Origin: Duncaniella freteri
Lineage (GTDB): Bacteria > Bacteroidota > Bacteroidia > Bacteroidales > Muribaculaceae
Assembly (NCBI RefSeq): GCF_004766125.1
Contig: NZ_SJSA01000002.1
Location: forward strand, 310,001 to 374,000
Direction of reading: 5' to 3'
DNA length: 64,000 nucleotides
This document shows, piece by piece, positions 8,624-17,337 of the stretch; within the stretch, counting starts at the first letter, position 1; each line of letters opens with the position of its first letter. The notes below the pieces were generated by a model. That model was given only the letters and a program-made list of their open reading frames with translations, searched no databases and had not been told where the DNA came from. A program made the translations under genes and the position numbers.

Positions 8624-11600
8624 ATGAAAATATCCTGGTACGGAATTGTCAACGATCTTTGCGGAGCTTATGTCGATAAGCTTGTCGAAGGATTGGATAA
8701 AGCTAAGGGGCTGACTTGTGAGGCACGTGAAATCATCAACTGTTATCTGCTTGAACTTAATTATGAATATCATGGTAATGCCAATTTTGAAGCCATGGTG
8801 GAAAAGTATGCTGAAGAGCATGGCATTTCAAATGTTGCAGAACTCTTTGATGGCAAGCTTAAGCCTGTAGCTGAGTATCTTATTGGCAGAGAATGGTCTG
8901 ATTTACTTCAACGGTATATGAGGATAGAGTCGGAGTCGCCCTATACGATAGGATATGTCCGACGCTCTATACGTTGTCCTCGTACAGAAGTCCATGTGAG
9001 ACGCAATCTAAAATCCGTGATAGATAGCTTTGTGATGCTGCGTGCTACAGGATTTTCCACAGCCCATATATTACGTTGCGGGCGTACATACGAAGAGTCA
9101 CAGGAATTATCCGATAAGTTGAATATATTTCCTTGGCTTGCTTCAATGATTGATGCCGGCGATCGTGAATGCATCGACTACGTCAAGGATGCTATGACTT
9201 CGGAAAACAATTCCAATCGCCTGACTTTTGCGCATTTCAGAGCTATTGCCAAAAGTGGCAACATGGAGCTCCTTGAAACGGAAGGGAGATTGCTTCTTGC
9301 CGCTCGTTTGCAGGAGGGGCTTCGTCAGGCAATAATCGAGACTATGGATGAGGGCCGCACCGAAAGTTTCATATATATGCTCAGGGTGATCATGGATAAC
9401 AATCTACAGCGATTCTCGGCTGTGAAGCGTGGTCTTGCCGTTTCCACTGGGCTCGGAGAAATAGAGGCTCCGGAGCGTATCACTGAGAAGTTTGTAGAGC
9501 GTGTATTCCGATATGTGACCGAGCCTGAGGAAGCCACTAAAGCGGTGATGAGCAACGATCCAATGGAAGTGTATCTCGGACTTTGGGCTATTGCTTTTTA
9601 CAATGTTGAGAATATTGTTGAGCCTGTAAAATCACTTATAGCCTCAGCTCCGGCATATCGTGTAGAGGCGGCGATGCTTATGCTCCAGTGCATACAGTTT
9701 CCCTCAATGTCAAGGGAGCTTGTATCGTCAGCACTGCATGCTCGTTGGAGTGATCATGGCATAATTGCAGGAGCGATGCCATTGTATCTTAATGACCAGG
9801 AGTTTCATATCGGGTGGTATGGGAATCCGAAGGAGAACCCGGTGCCTCCGTTGGAGAAATTTTTCCAGTCCGTAGAAGATGCCAAACGTGATTTTGATAT
9901 TTTTGTCGGACTAATTGAGTCGATGAAATCATCAAAAGAGACATTTGATCCCTATGTATTCCCATGGATGTGTGTAGAATTGTCACGAGGAGAAGTGGCA
10001 ACCAAGATATGCAAGATCGCCCTATTGATCGATACGCCGGAATATATAGAGCGGGCTCTCGCATATATTGACACTATGGATGCGTATGACCGTGCTCGGT
10101 TTATGAAATATATGCTTATAAACCCAACTACACGCACTCAGATAGAGTTTGTTGTAAATGCCATGTCCGATCGTGGCTCTGAAGCGCGTATTGTGGCATG
10201 CGATATAGTGGCGACACTTAGCAAGGAGGGAAGACTTACGGCTGACGACTATCTTGCCATGGAGAGTCATTTGCGCCTCAAAGCCTCCGGGATGCGTATC
10301 GCTATCATTGGTATCCTTGGAGTGTTGCCCGATAATGAGGCAGTAGCATCGGTCCGTAGACTGCTTTCCGACAAGTCTGCCGAACGACGCCTTGCCGGAC
10401 TTGATATCATAAAGAACTGGTGTGACAAAGGCGAACGTAAATTGCTTGTGGAGTCATTGCTCCAGGTAGTTGAGTCAATATCTCGTCCGTCATCAAAGGA
10501 AAGAATACTCATTGACAGTATCATTGCTTCTTCCGGCAGCAATGAAGAGAGTTACAATGAGGGGAATGGATTCGGATTGTATAATCCTGATGAAGAGCTA
10601 TGTCTGGAGCTGGATAATGTCACTGGTGATTCAACAGTTGGGAAAGTGTTGGTTTTCGAGGATAAAGACCGAGCTGAGACTCTGATGCGAAAAATTATCA
10701 GTATTATCGAGGAGAATGCTGATTATGAATTTACGGACACCTACGGAGAGACAAAGCGGCTTGGAAATAGTGTCAGGATAAAGCCTTACGGCCGCAATCT
10801 TCAGGCTCTTGCCAAACCTGATATGTGGCGGGAATTTTACGAGCATGAAATAGGGAATCCGGTGGATATGCTTCGACTTCAGCTCTCTACGATAAATACC
10901 AATAGTTGTGATGAATTGTTTTTTCCTGCCCTGAAAAGGATTTTGGGCAGTGCGTTTCATCTTGATGCAATGAAGGATATATGTCAAAATCCATTTTATG
11001 GGCTTGCCTGTGAGGTGCGTCAGTGCCTGTATGATGAGTTCGGACATAGCGAATCCACGTGGAGGATCGCGGCGGATGTGATGTCGGAAATTGCGCTTCA
11101 TGTTTCCGCTGATGAATTGGTCCATAAATATAAGTGCGGAAATTCATATTGGGAATATGAAAAACATTATGCTATCTATGATATATGGCCTGTCAGACCT
11201 TTGTATGAACAGCTCGAATATATATGGAATCAATGTCCCGATGACCTGTTTGTAAAATCATTCAAATCGCGATATGAAATATATCGTAAGATTGGATATA
11301 AAAAGGCGTTTAATCCATTGAAGCCGATGGAGTATGTCAAGCTATGGGGGCTCGGCTTAATGAGTGATAATGATTTCTGGCGTGAGATGATCGGACGGGA
11401 GGACTCGCCAAGTATGGTGGATGGGCTTACATGTCATCTGCCACTTGCTCCTAAGCGTTATGCTGCCGATAAGGAAAAGCCTCTGCTCTTACCGGAAGAG
11501 TGCACGCTCGTTAATACGGCAGTGGACCGCATCCTTGAAATAGAGCTTAAACGAGGTGACACCCCGACAGTGGTGTCGGAACTTGCCAAGGAAATAAATG

Positions 11601-13603
11601 TCATAACCGGTATTGACTATCTGATAAAGATACTCGTTGGGCTTGGCAAAGACAAACCGACTAACAATCTATATTCAATTGGAGACAGCAAACGAAGCAT
11701 GTTCAGTAGGTTGTTGCGAGTATGTTGTCCGACGGAGGAGGACACACCCTTGCAATTGAAGAAAAAGGCAGAGGAGGCAGGCATCAGTGATGAGCGTCTT
11801 GTCGAGGCTGCTATGTTTTCGCCACGCTGGCTTGAAATGGTGGAGCAGGCTATCGGATGGAAGGGTCTTACAAGTGCGGCTTACTATTTTCTTGCTCATA
11901 CAGGTGAGAATCTTGACAACAATGTGAAATCCCACATATCACGTTACACATCTGTGGCTCCGGAGGATTTCTCAGATGGTGCATTTGATACTGTTTGGTT
12001 CCATGAAATATACAGGCAGCTTGGCAAGAAGCGTTTCGAGATAGTGTATGATGCCGCCAAATATATTGCGGAAGGCAATCGTCATACCAGGGCACGTAAG
12101 TTGTCCGATGCGGTGCTTGGCATTCTGAAAGCAAAGGATGTGATGAAGGAAATCACAGATAAGCGGAACAAGGATCTTGTGGTGGCTTATGGTTTGATTC
12201 CTCTTGGACGCAACCGTATCAAGGATTTGAGGCAACGTTATGCATTCCTCAACAAGTTCCTGAAAGAGAGCAAACAGTTTGGGGCTCAGCGTCAGGCAAG
12301 TGAATCAAGGGCTGTGAAGCTCGCTCTTGACAATCTTGCACGTACAGCAGGATTCGGTGATTCCACACGACTAACATGGAGCATGGAGGCTGATCTTGTG
12401 AAGGAAGCGGCAGAATATCTTTCTCCACAGGTGGTTGACGGTGTCACAGCATATATCTCCATTGGAGAGGATATGCCTGAGATTGTGTTGGAGAGCAAGG
12501 GTAAACGCCTGCAGAGCATACCGTCACGCTTGAAAAAGGATAAATATATCGAACGTATGAGGGAGGTCCACAAGCAGCTTAAGGAGCAGCATGTGCGAGG
12601 CAGAAGTCTGCTTGAGAAAGCTATGGTGGAGTCTTCCTGGTTTACAGGTGAAGAGATTTCTCAATTGAGTGAGAATCCGGTGATATGGAAGTTGTTCTCT
12701 CGTCTGGTTTTGGTAAAGGATGGAGGAGTGTTCGGTTTCCCGGGTGATGACGGGCACTCTCTTGTGTCGGCTCATGGAGAGGTGGTGGAAATCTTAGGTG
12801 GAGATATTGTACGTATCGCACATCCTCATGACTTCTTTATGGCAGGCGTGTGGAGTGAATATCAGTCAGCCTTGTTTGACCGACAGTGGCGACAGCCGTT
12901 TAAGCAGGTGTTCCGAGAACTTTATGTGCCTACTGAAGAGGAAAAGGAAAAATCTGTGTCAATGCGCTATTCCGGAAATCAGATTATGCCTGCACGCGCA
13001 GTGGGTATACTGAAAAAGCGGCAGTGGACTGTTGATTATGAAAACGGTTTGCAGAAAGTCTGTTTCCATGGCGATGTTACTGCTGTGATGTATGCTCTGG
13101 CAGATTGGTTCTCTCCGTCCGATATTGAAGCTCCGACATTGGAGTATGTTGCTTTCTATGATCGCAGAAGTTTCAAGGATAAAAGGATTGCCGATGTGCT
13201 TCCGGTTGTGTTCTCAGAGATAATGCGCGATGTTGATCTTGCTGTGAGTGTAGCTCATGCCGGCGGAGTAGATCCTGAGGCAAGTCATTCTACCATTGAG
13301 ATGCGTCGTGTGATAGTAGAGCATGCTATGCCTATGTTCGGAATTTCAAATGTCAAGGTTGCCGGCAACTTTGCAAAAGTCAGTGGGAAGCTTGGCAACT
13401 ATAATATACATCTTGGTAGCGGCGTGATCCATAAGGAGGGTGGTGCGCATATAGCCGTGCTTCCGGTTCACTCTCAAAGTCGTGGAAGAATATTTCTTCC
13501 GTTTCTTGACGAGGACCCGAAGACAGCAGAAATCATATCGAAGATTCTGTTGTTTGCGGAGGACGATAAAATCAAGGACCCTTCAATACTAAGCCAGATA
13601 TGA
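8624..13603 (+). CDS. Giant DUF5724/DUF4132-type protein (MolR/YehI relative)
   Basis: A 1659-residue cytosolic protein without signal peptide or membrane segments. The long N-terminal and middle part is helical and repeat-like, as in HEAT scaffolds (for example around residues 500-600, RIVACDIVATLSKEGRLTADDYLAME...). The family is recognised from its C-terminal third: LVVAYGLIPLGRNRIKDLRQRYAFLNKFLKESKQFGAQR (about 1185-1225), DWFSPSDIEAPTLEYVAFYDRRSFKD, VVFSEIMRDVDLAVSVAHAGGVDPEASHSTIEMR, and YNIHLGSGVIHKEGGAHIAVLP near the end. In E. coli the relative YehI lies near an AAA ATPase, a VWA protein and a SWIM protein; none is here. The only neighbour in the operon is the 148-residue protein 32 bases upstream. 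A perfect 22-bp hairpin terminator follows. Biochemical function is unknown. Confidence 0.82.
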   Translation: MKISWYGIVNDLCGAYVDKLVEGLDKAKGLTCEAREIINCYLLELNYEYHGNANFEAMVEKYAEEHGISNVAELFDGKLKPVAEYLIGREWSDLLQRYMRIESESPYTIGYVRRSIRCPRTEVHVRRNLKSVIDSFVMLRATGFSTAHILRCGRTYEESQELSDKLNIFPWLASMIDAGDRECIDYVKDAMTSENNSNRLTFAHFRAIAKSGNMELLETEGRLLLAARLQEGLRQAIIETMDEGRTESFIYMLRVIMDNNLQRFSAVKRGLAVSTGLGEIEAPERITEKFVERVFRYVTEPEEATKAVMSNDPMEVYLGLWAIAFYNVENIVEPVKSLIASAPAYRVEAAMLMLQCIQFPSMSRELVSSALHARWSDHGIIAGAMPLYLNDQEFHIGWYGNPKENPVPPLEKFFQSVEDAKRDFDIFVGLIESMKSSKETFDPYVFPWMCVELSRGEVATKICKIALLIDTPEYIERALAYIDTMDAYDRARFMKYMLINPTTRTQIEFVVNAMSDRGSEARIVACDIVATLSKEGRLTADDYLAMESHLRLKASGMRIAIIGILGVLPDNEAVASVRRLLSDKSAERRLAGLDIIKNWCDKGERKLLVESLLQVVESISRPSSKERILIDSIIASSGSNEESYNEGNGFGLYNPDEELCLELDNVTGDSTVGKVLVFEDKDRAETLMRKIISIIEENADYEFTDTYGETKRLGNSVRIKPYGRNLQALAKPDMWREFYEHEIGNPVDMLRLQLSTINTNSCDELFFPALKRILGSAFHLDAMKDICQNPFYGLACEVRQCLYDEFGHSESTWRIAADVMSEIALHVSADELVHKYKCGNSYWEYEKHYAIYDIWPVRPLYEQLEYIWNQCPDDLFVKSFKSRYEIYRKIGYKKAFNPLKPMEYVKLWGLGLMSDNDFWREMIGREDSPSMVDGLTCHLPLAPKRYAADKEKPLLLPEECTLVNTAVDRILEIELKRGDTPTVVSELAKEINVITGIDYLIKILVGLGKDKPTNNLYSIGDSKRSMFSRLLRVCCPTEEDTPLQLKKKAEEAGISDERLVEAAMFSPRWLEMVEQAIGWKGLTSAAYYFLAHTGENLDNNVKSHISRYTSVAPEDFSDGAFDTVWFHEIYRQLGKKRFEIVYDAAKYIAEGNRHTRARKLSDAVLGILKAKDVMKEITDKRNKDLVVAYGLIPLGRNRIKDLRQRYAFLNKFLKESKQFGAQRQASESRAVKLALDNLARTAGFGDSTRLTWSMEADLVKEAAEYLSPQVVDGVTAYISIGEDMPEIVLESKGKRLQSIPSRLKKDKYIERMREVHKQLKEQHVRGRSLLEKAMVESSWFTGEEISQLSENPVIWKLFSRLVLVKDGGVFGFPGDDGHSLVSAHGEVVEILGGDIVRIAHPHDFFMAGVWSEYQSALFDRQWRQPFKQVFRELYVPTEEEKEKSVSMRYSGNQIMPARAVGILKKRQWTVDYENGLQKVCFHGDVTAVMYALADWFSPSDIEAPTLEYVAFYDRRSFKDKRIADVLPVVFSEIMRDVDLAVSVAHAGGVDPEASHSTIEMRRVIVEHAMPMFGISNVKVAGNFAKVSGKLGNYNIHLGSGVIHKEGGAHIAVLPVHSQSRGRIFLPFLDEDPKTAEIISKILLFAEDDKIKDPSILSQI

Positions 13604-13613
13604 AAATGTAGTC

Positions 13614-13675
13614 ATTAGAAACACTCTACCCACTGATGCAACTGAACATGCAACAGTGGGTAGAGTGTTTCTAAT
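13614..13675 (+). terminator. Strong hairpin terminator after the DUF4132-type gene
   Basis: Two perfectly complementary 22-base arms, 13614-13635 and 13654-13675, with a further TGCA/TGCA pairing inside and an 8-base loop. It begins 10 bases after the stop codon at 13603. The symmetric A/T flanks suit termination in both directions, which would also insulate the decayed gene on the other strand. Confidence 0.8.
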
Positions 13676-13713
13676 GAGATTATAAAAGGATTTGGGTTGT
13701 TGTATTTTGACAA

Positions 13714-14305
13714 TTATATAGTGATACCGAATCCGATCATTGCTTCGTGGAATGTACCTGTGATGTTCAAATCAAGAGCCATAGTGTCGTATTGCCTTTA
13801 TAGCCAACCTTGGCTCCAGCATCAAATTCAACTTTTGTTGTATGGGCATGAAAACTATTGTGGATGCCATTTGAATTGATAGTCCAGTCGCTTCCGTCGG
13901 TTTTTCCAAATTGAGTTCTGATAAAACCGATAAGCGGTGTTACATAAAACTTTTGTATTGGTATACGGTAGCCGATATGCGCAAGCAGTTCGCGAGTGTC
14001 GTTCCATTTTTTCACGCTTATATCTTTTGAATATTTACGAGGCTTGTATACGATGTCGGCATACACATTGTAGACAGTAATTCCAAATCCGAAACATCCA
14101 TCAATGCTTGATGAAGATGTCACTTTGTAGTGGCTGTTAAGTTGTGGTGCATTTGCATGTGTGTGTATTATTCCGGCATTGAAATCGAGCCCTATTTGCT
14201 GCCACTTGCCTCTTGCTTCAGCATTGAAACAGTAATGAAAAGAAAGATGTGGACGATTGATTGTTTCATGGAAATAGGAGGTTTGCCTGTAATTTGCCTG
14301 TAGAA
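13714..14305 (-). pseudogene. Decayed outer-membrane beta-barrel protein
   Basis: A remnant of an outer-membrane protein with alternating hydrophobic strands (for example KWQQIGLDFNAGIIHTHA, GFGITVYNVYADIVYKPRKYS, KFYVTPLIGFIRTQFG). The 5' part is gone: in frame there is no signal peptide, and the reading frame merely runs back through the tRNA-Leu terminator and tRNA. The 3' part is frameshifted: the main frame stops at 13767, while the real C-terminus MALDLNITGTFHEAMIGFGI, ending in TI and a stop at 13714-13716, continues in the -1 frame from about 13795. One base lost near 13790-13800 explains this. It is a dead copy of a larger barrel gene; I cannot name the family. Confidence 0.7.
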
Positions 14306-14313
14306 AATAAAAG

Positions 14314-14354
14314 AAGCGACTCAACTTGGTGATTAACACTTTGTTAAGTCGCTT
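14314..14354 (-). terminator. Terminator of tRNA-Leu
   Basis: Arms 14314-14325 and 14343-14354 pair over 12 bases with one G-U; on the minus strand the hairpin is followed by a T-rich stretch (CTTTTATTTT). It begins seven bases after the tRNA 3' end. Confidence 0.75.
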
Positions 14355-14360
14355 TTGTAG

Positions 14361-14441
14361 TGCCCAAGACAGGACTCGAACCTGCACGCCTCTCAGCACT
14401 CGCACCTGAAACGAGCGCGTCTACCATTCCGCCACTTGGGC
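14361..14441 (-). tRNA. tRNA-Leu (anticodon CAG)
   Basis: Read on the minus strand, an 81-base tRNA with acceptor arms GCCCAAG and CTTGGGC and discriminator A, the D-arm AATGGTAGACGCG, anticodon stem CTCGT/GCGAG with loop TTCAGGT (anticodon CAG), a variable arm, and the T-loop GGTTCGAGTCC. The extended variable arm and the invariant positions identify a leucine tRNA. CCA is not encoded. A TACCTTTG promoter lies 27 bases upstream and a hairpin terminator directly downstream, so it is transcribed alone. Confidence 0.95.
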
Positions 14442-14468
14442 AAGTGTCGTATTGTCATTTTGACAGTG

Positions 14469-14499
14469 CAAAGGTAATGCTTTTTTTCTTAGATTGCAA
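14469..14499 (-). promoter_or_regulatory. Promoter of tRNA-Leu
   Basis: On the minus strand TTG (14497-14499), 20 bases, then TACCTTTG (14469-14476): the Bacteroidota -33/-7 pair. The same TACCTTTG stands at almost the same distance before tRNA-Ser. Confidence 0.65.
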
Positions 14500-14587
14500 T
14501 TGTTTTTGTAAAAAAAATACGAAAACGAATGTTTGGGTTTGATTATGAGGATTATGATGGCGTGTCATTATGCACAATTATAAAGAT

Positions 14588-14621
14588 TTACCCTTGTCAC
14601 AGCTACCTGTGGCAAGGGTAA
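14588..14621. terminator. Hairpin downstream of pyrD
   Basis: Arms 14588-14600 and 14609-14621 pair over 13 bases with one G-U, flanked by A/T runs. It lies 49 bases past the pyrD stop (pyrD is on the minus strand) and is the likely end of the pyrK-pyrD transcript. Confidence 0.65.
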
Positions 14622-14669
14622 TTTCTTCAAAAAGAGAGCTTTGATACAGCCCCATCGGTGTATTATTGA

Positions 14670-15575
14670 CTATATTTCGCCGATTATTTCGTTTATATCG
14701 TTTATGCCGTGGCGAGAACAGTAGTCCTCCATGTAGTCAATGACTTTCATGGTCACGGCTGGGTCGATAAAGTTGGCTGTTCCTATTTCGACAGCAGTTG
14801 CACCTGCGAGCATGAACTCTATGGCATCACGTCCGTTCATGATGCCTCCGAGACCTATCACAGGGATTTTTACGGCTTTGGCAACTTGCCACACCATTCT
14901 TACTGCCACCGGTCGTACGGCAGGTCCGGAGAGGCCGCCTGTAATGGTGGAAAGGTGTGGGCGACGTCGTTCCACGTCGATCGACATTCCCATGATGGTG
15001 TTGATGAGTGATACTGAATCGGCTCCTTCTGCTTCCGCGGCTTTGGCTATATCGGCAATGGAGGTCACGTTAGGTGACAGTTTTACTATCAGGGTCTTGG
15101 GATATACTGAACGAATGGCTTTAGTGACCTCTGCAGCTCCTTTGGTGGTGGTGCCGAACGCCATACCGCCCTCCTTGACATTGGGGCATGAGATATTTAC
15201 TTCTATAGCATTTACTTTGTCGAGCGATGAAAGCCTGCGTGCAGTCTCAACATAATCCTCCACCTTGGCTCCTGATACGTTGACTATAAGTTCGGAGTCA
15301 TACTCCTTTATGCGGGGATATATATTATTGATGAAATAATCCACCCCTTTGTTTTGCAGTCCTACGGCATTTAGCATGCCAGATGGTGTTTCCACCATGC
15401 GCGGATATGGGTTCCCCTCCCTGTGTTCGAGAGTTGTGCCCTTGATGATGTATCCTCCGAGTCGGTTGAGGTCGATGAATGGAGTGAATTCCTCACCATA
15501 GCCAAATGTTCCTGATGCTGTGAGTACAGGGTTCTTGAGTGACAGAGAGCCTATATTTACTGATAGTTTTGCCAT
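14670..15575 (-). CDS. pyrD: Dihydroorotate dehydrogenase B, catalytic subunit
   Basis: Fourth step of de novo pyrimidine synthesis: oxidation of dihydroorotate to orotate on FMN. It is a class 1B enzyme: opening LSLKNPVLTASGTFGYGEEF, the catalytic cysteine C130 in VNISCPNVKEGG (not the serine of class 2), FMN-phosphate site GLGGIMNGRDAIEFMLAGA near the end, and a length of 301. The ATG at 15575 is preferred over a TTG at 15587, which lies inside pyrK. The electron-transfer subunit pyrK ends just before this start on the same strand, so the two form the expected D2K2 complex using NAD. Confidence 0.95.
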   Translation of the reverse strand: MAKLSVNIGSLSLKNPVLTASGTFGYGEEFTPFIDLNRLGGYIIKGTTLEHREGNPYPRMVETPSGMLNAVGLQNKGVDYFINNIYPRIKEYDSELIVNVSGAKVEDYVETARRLSSLDKVNAIEVNISCPNVKEGGMAFGTTTKGAAEVTKAIRSVYPKTLIVKLSPNVTSIADIAKAAEAEGADSVSLINTIMGMSIDVERRRPHLSTITGGLSGPAVRPVAVRMVWQVAKAVKIPVIGLGGIMNGRDAIEFMLAGATAVEIGTANFIDPAVTMKVIDYMEDYCSRHGINDINEIIGEI

Positions 15576-15580
15576 AACGG

Positions 15581-16348
15581 TTACCAATTGAGGAGGTTTA
15601 TATTAAAGACAGGTCCTTCGGTGCATACGCATACATTGCCTTTCACAGTGTTTTCCACACAGCATAGGCAGGCTCCGAGTCCGCAAGCCATCATGTTTTC
15701 CAATGACACCTCACATTCGATGTTTCTTTCCTTGGCTATGTGTGCTACTGCTTTCATCATTGGTGCCGGACCGCAGCAGTATATGTTGTCGATGTTTTCG
15801 TTAAGAGCCGAGTGCTGTGTGACAAGTCCCTTTTCCCCCAGAGAGCCATCCTCGGTGGAGATATGTACGCGTCCCACTTCCTCGAATTGCTCCATTTCGA
15901 GTATGTCGGCTCCTGAACGAGCTCCGAGCAGAAACTCTACGCAATGTCCGGTCTCCTTTAGTTTTCTTCCAAGATAGAGCAAGGGGGCTACACCTACGCC
16001 TCCACCAATGAGCATGAGCCGTGAGGCCGGTTCTGCTGTAGTGGAGAAGCCGTTTCCGAGAGGGAGCAATATATTTACGGTGTCGTTCTCTTTCAGAGAT
16101 AAGAGGGCGGCAGTGCCTGTGCCTGCTTTGCGGATCAGAAGATCAATAGTGTTTTTGTCGTAGTCGACATCATTGATCGAGATCGGTCTCCTCAGAAACA
16201 CTCCCGGTGTCTCGGCAGCCACTTGTACAAATTGACCAGGAAGGATTTCAGGCAATTTTGAGCCATCGGCCGGAGCAAGTGTCAGACGCGAATACATGTC
16301 ATTGTAGCGCGTCACGCTTATTATGATGAAGTCAGTTACTTGTTTCAC
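15581..16348 (-). CDS. pyrK: Dihydroorotate dehydrogenase B, electron-transfer subunit
   Basis: A 255-residue flavoprotein passing electrons from PyrD to NAD. The FAD-binding motif is FLRRPISI (51-58), the nucleotide-binding loop is IGGGVGVAPLLYLGR, and the [2Fe-2S] cluster cysteines lie at the C-terminus: C222, C227, C230 and C242 within CGLGACLCCVENT...VCVC. Two extra cysteines, C229 and C240, sit next to them. Order pyrK then pyrD on the minus strand is standard. Unusually, an AraC regulator gene ends 20 bases upstream on the same strand, so read-through from it is possible. Confidence 0.94.
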   Translation of the reverse strand: MKQVTDFIIISVTRYNDMYSRLTLAPADGSKLPEILPGQFVQVAAETPGVFLRRPISINDVDYDKNTIDLLIRKAGTGTAALLSLKENDTVNILLPLGNGFSTTAEPASRLMLIGGGVGVAPLLYLGRKLKETGHCVEFLLGARSGADILEMEQFEEVGRVHISTEDGSLGEKGLVTQHSALNENIDNIYCCGPAPMMKAVAHIAKERNIECEVSLENMMACGLGACLCCVENTVKGNVCVCTEGPVFNINLLNW

Positions 16349-16368
16349 GGTGTATTTGGATTTGATGA

Positions 16369-17268
16369 TTAATTCATGTTGATAAATTCTTTAGGTGTCA
16401 CACCTGCTTTGCGTTTGAAGAATCTGATGAAGTGTTGTGGATATTGAAAGCCTAATGAGTAGGCTACCTGGCTCACATTTTTATCACCGCTGAGCAGACG
16501 CATTTTGGCTTGATTAAGCACTTTCTCATGTATATAGTCCTGGGCTGTGACACCGGTCTCTCGTTTTACCAGGTCTCCGAAATAATTGGGAGAGAGGGCT
16601 ACTTTGTCGGCAAAATATTTCACGCTGGGAATCCCATCTTCCGCTCCTTTGCCGTCCGACAGATAGCTGTCAAGAAGGTTTTCGAACTTTGCGATTATAC
16701 CATAGTTCATTTCTTCTCTTACTATGAACTGACGGCTGTAGTAACGCATGCAATAGTCGAGAAGGAGCTCTATGTTGGATATGATAAGTCTTTTGGAGAA
16801 TTTATCGGCGTGATGGTCAATTTCGGCGCGTATTCGTTCGATTGTATCGACTATGGTCTGACGTTCTTCAGCTGACAGGTGCAGTGCCTCGGAAGAGTCA
16901 TAAGAAAAGTATGAGTATTTCTTGATACCTTGTGCGAGTGGTGTGCGGAAGAGGAAATCAGGGTGAAACAACACTCCTTTACCGCTTGGTGAAGCCACTC
17001 CTTCAGGTATATCGATATGTGTTACCTGGCCTGGGGCAAAGCTTACAATAGACATGTCGTCATAATCGTAGCGAGTCTTCCCATAGTTTATATCACAGCA
17101 CTTTGTGTCCTTCAACATGATTGCATACAGTCCCCATTTGGAGGTGTAGGACTGGAGCTCGGAAATGCTTTCAAAGTCGACTACAGCTACAAGAGGATGC
17201 TTTACCGGTATATTGTGATGATCGCAATATGCCTTTATAGTGTCGAATTTGTATTGATTCCGTTCCAT
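16369..17268 (-). CDS. AraC family transcriptional regulator
   Basis: A 299-residue regulator. The C-terminal double helix-turn-helix is complete (about 195-297): VKYFADKVALSPNYFGDLVKRETGVTAQDYIHEKVLNQAKMRLLSGDKNVSQVAYSLGFQYPQHFIRFFKRKAGVTPKEFI. The N-terminal part is a cupin-like sensory domain (VTHIDIPEGVASPSGKGVLFHPDFL). The type with GFQYPQHFIRFFKRKAG is common in Bacteroidota, where it often controls oxidoreductases. It ends 20 bases before pyrK. No dedicated target gene is visible divergent from it, and the signal it senses is unknown. Confidence 0.9.
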   Translation of the reverse strand: MERNQYKFDTIKAYCDHHNIPVKHPLVAVVDFESISELQSYTSKWGLYAIMLKDTKCCDINYGKTRYDYDDMSIVSFAPGQVTHIDIPEGVASPSGKGVLFHPDFLFRTPLAQGIKKYSYFSYDSSEALHLSAEERQTIVDTIERIRAEIDHHADKFSKRLIISNIELLLDYCMRYYSRQFIVREEMNYGIIAKFENLLDSYLSDGKGAEDGIPSVKYFADKVALSPNYFGDLVKRETGVTAQDYIHEKVLNQAKMRLLSGDKNVSQVAYSLGFQYPQHFIRFFKRKAGVTPKEFINMN

Positions 17269-17337
17269 ATTAATGAGAGAACAATGTGATGAGTGGTGAG
17301 GAGAGATGAGCCGTTAAGGATGGTGCTATCATGCCGG

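Noticed and set aside
13767..14405. A single 212-residue protein gene starting at 14405.
   Set aside because: Its first ~35 codons are the tRNA-Leu gene and its terminator; only the middle codes for a decayed barrel protein, and the end is frameshifted.
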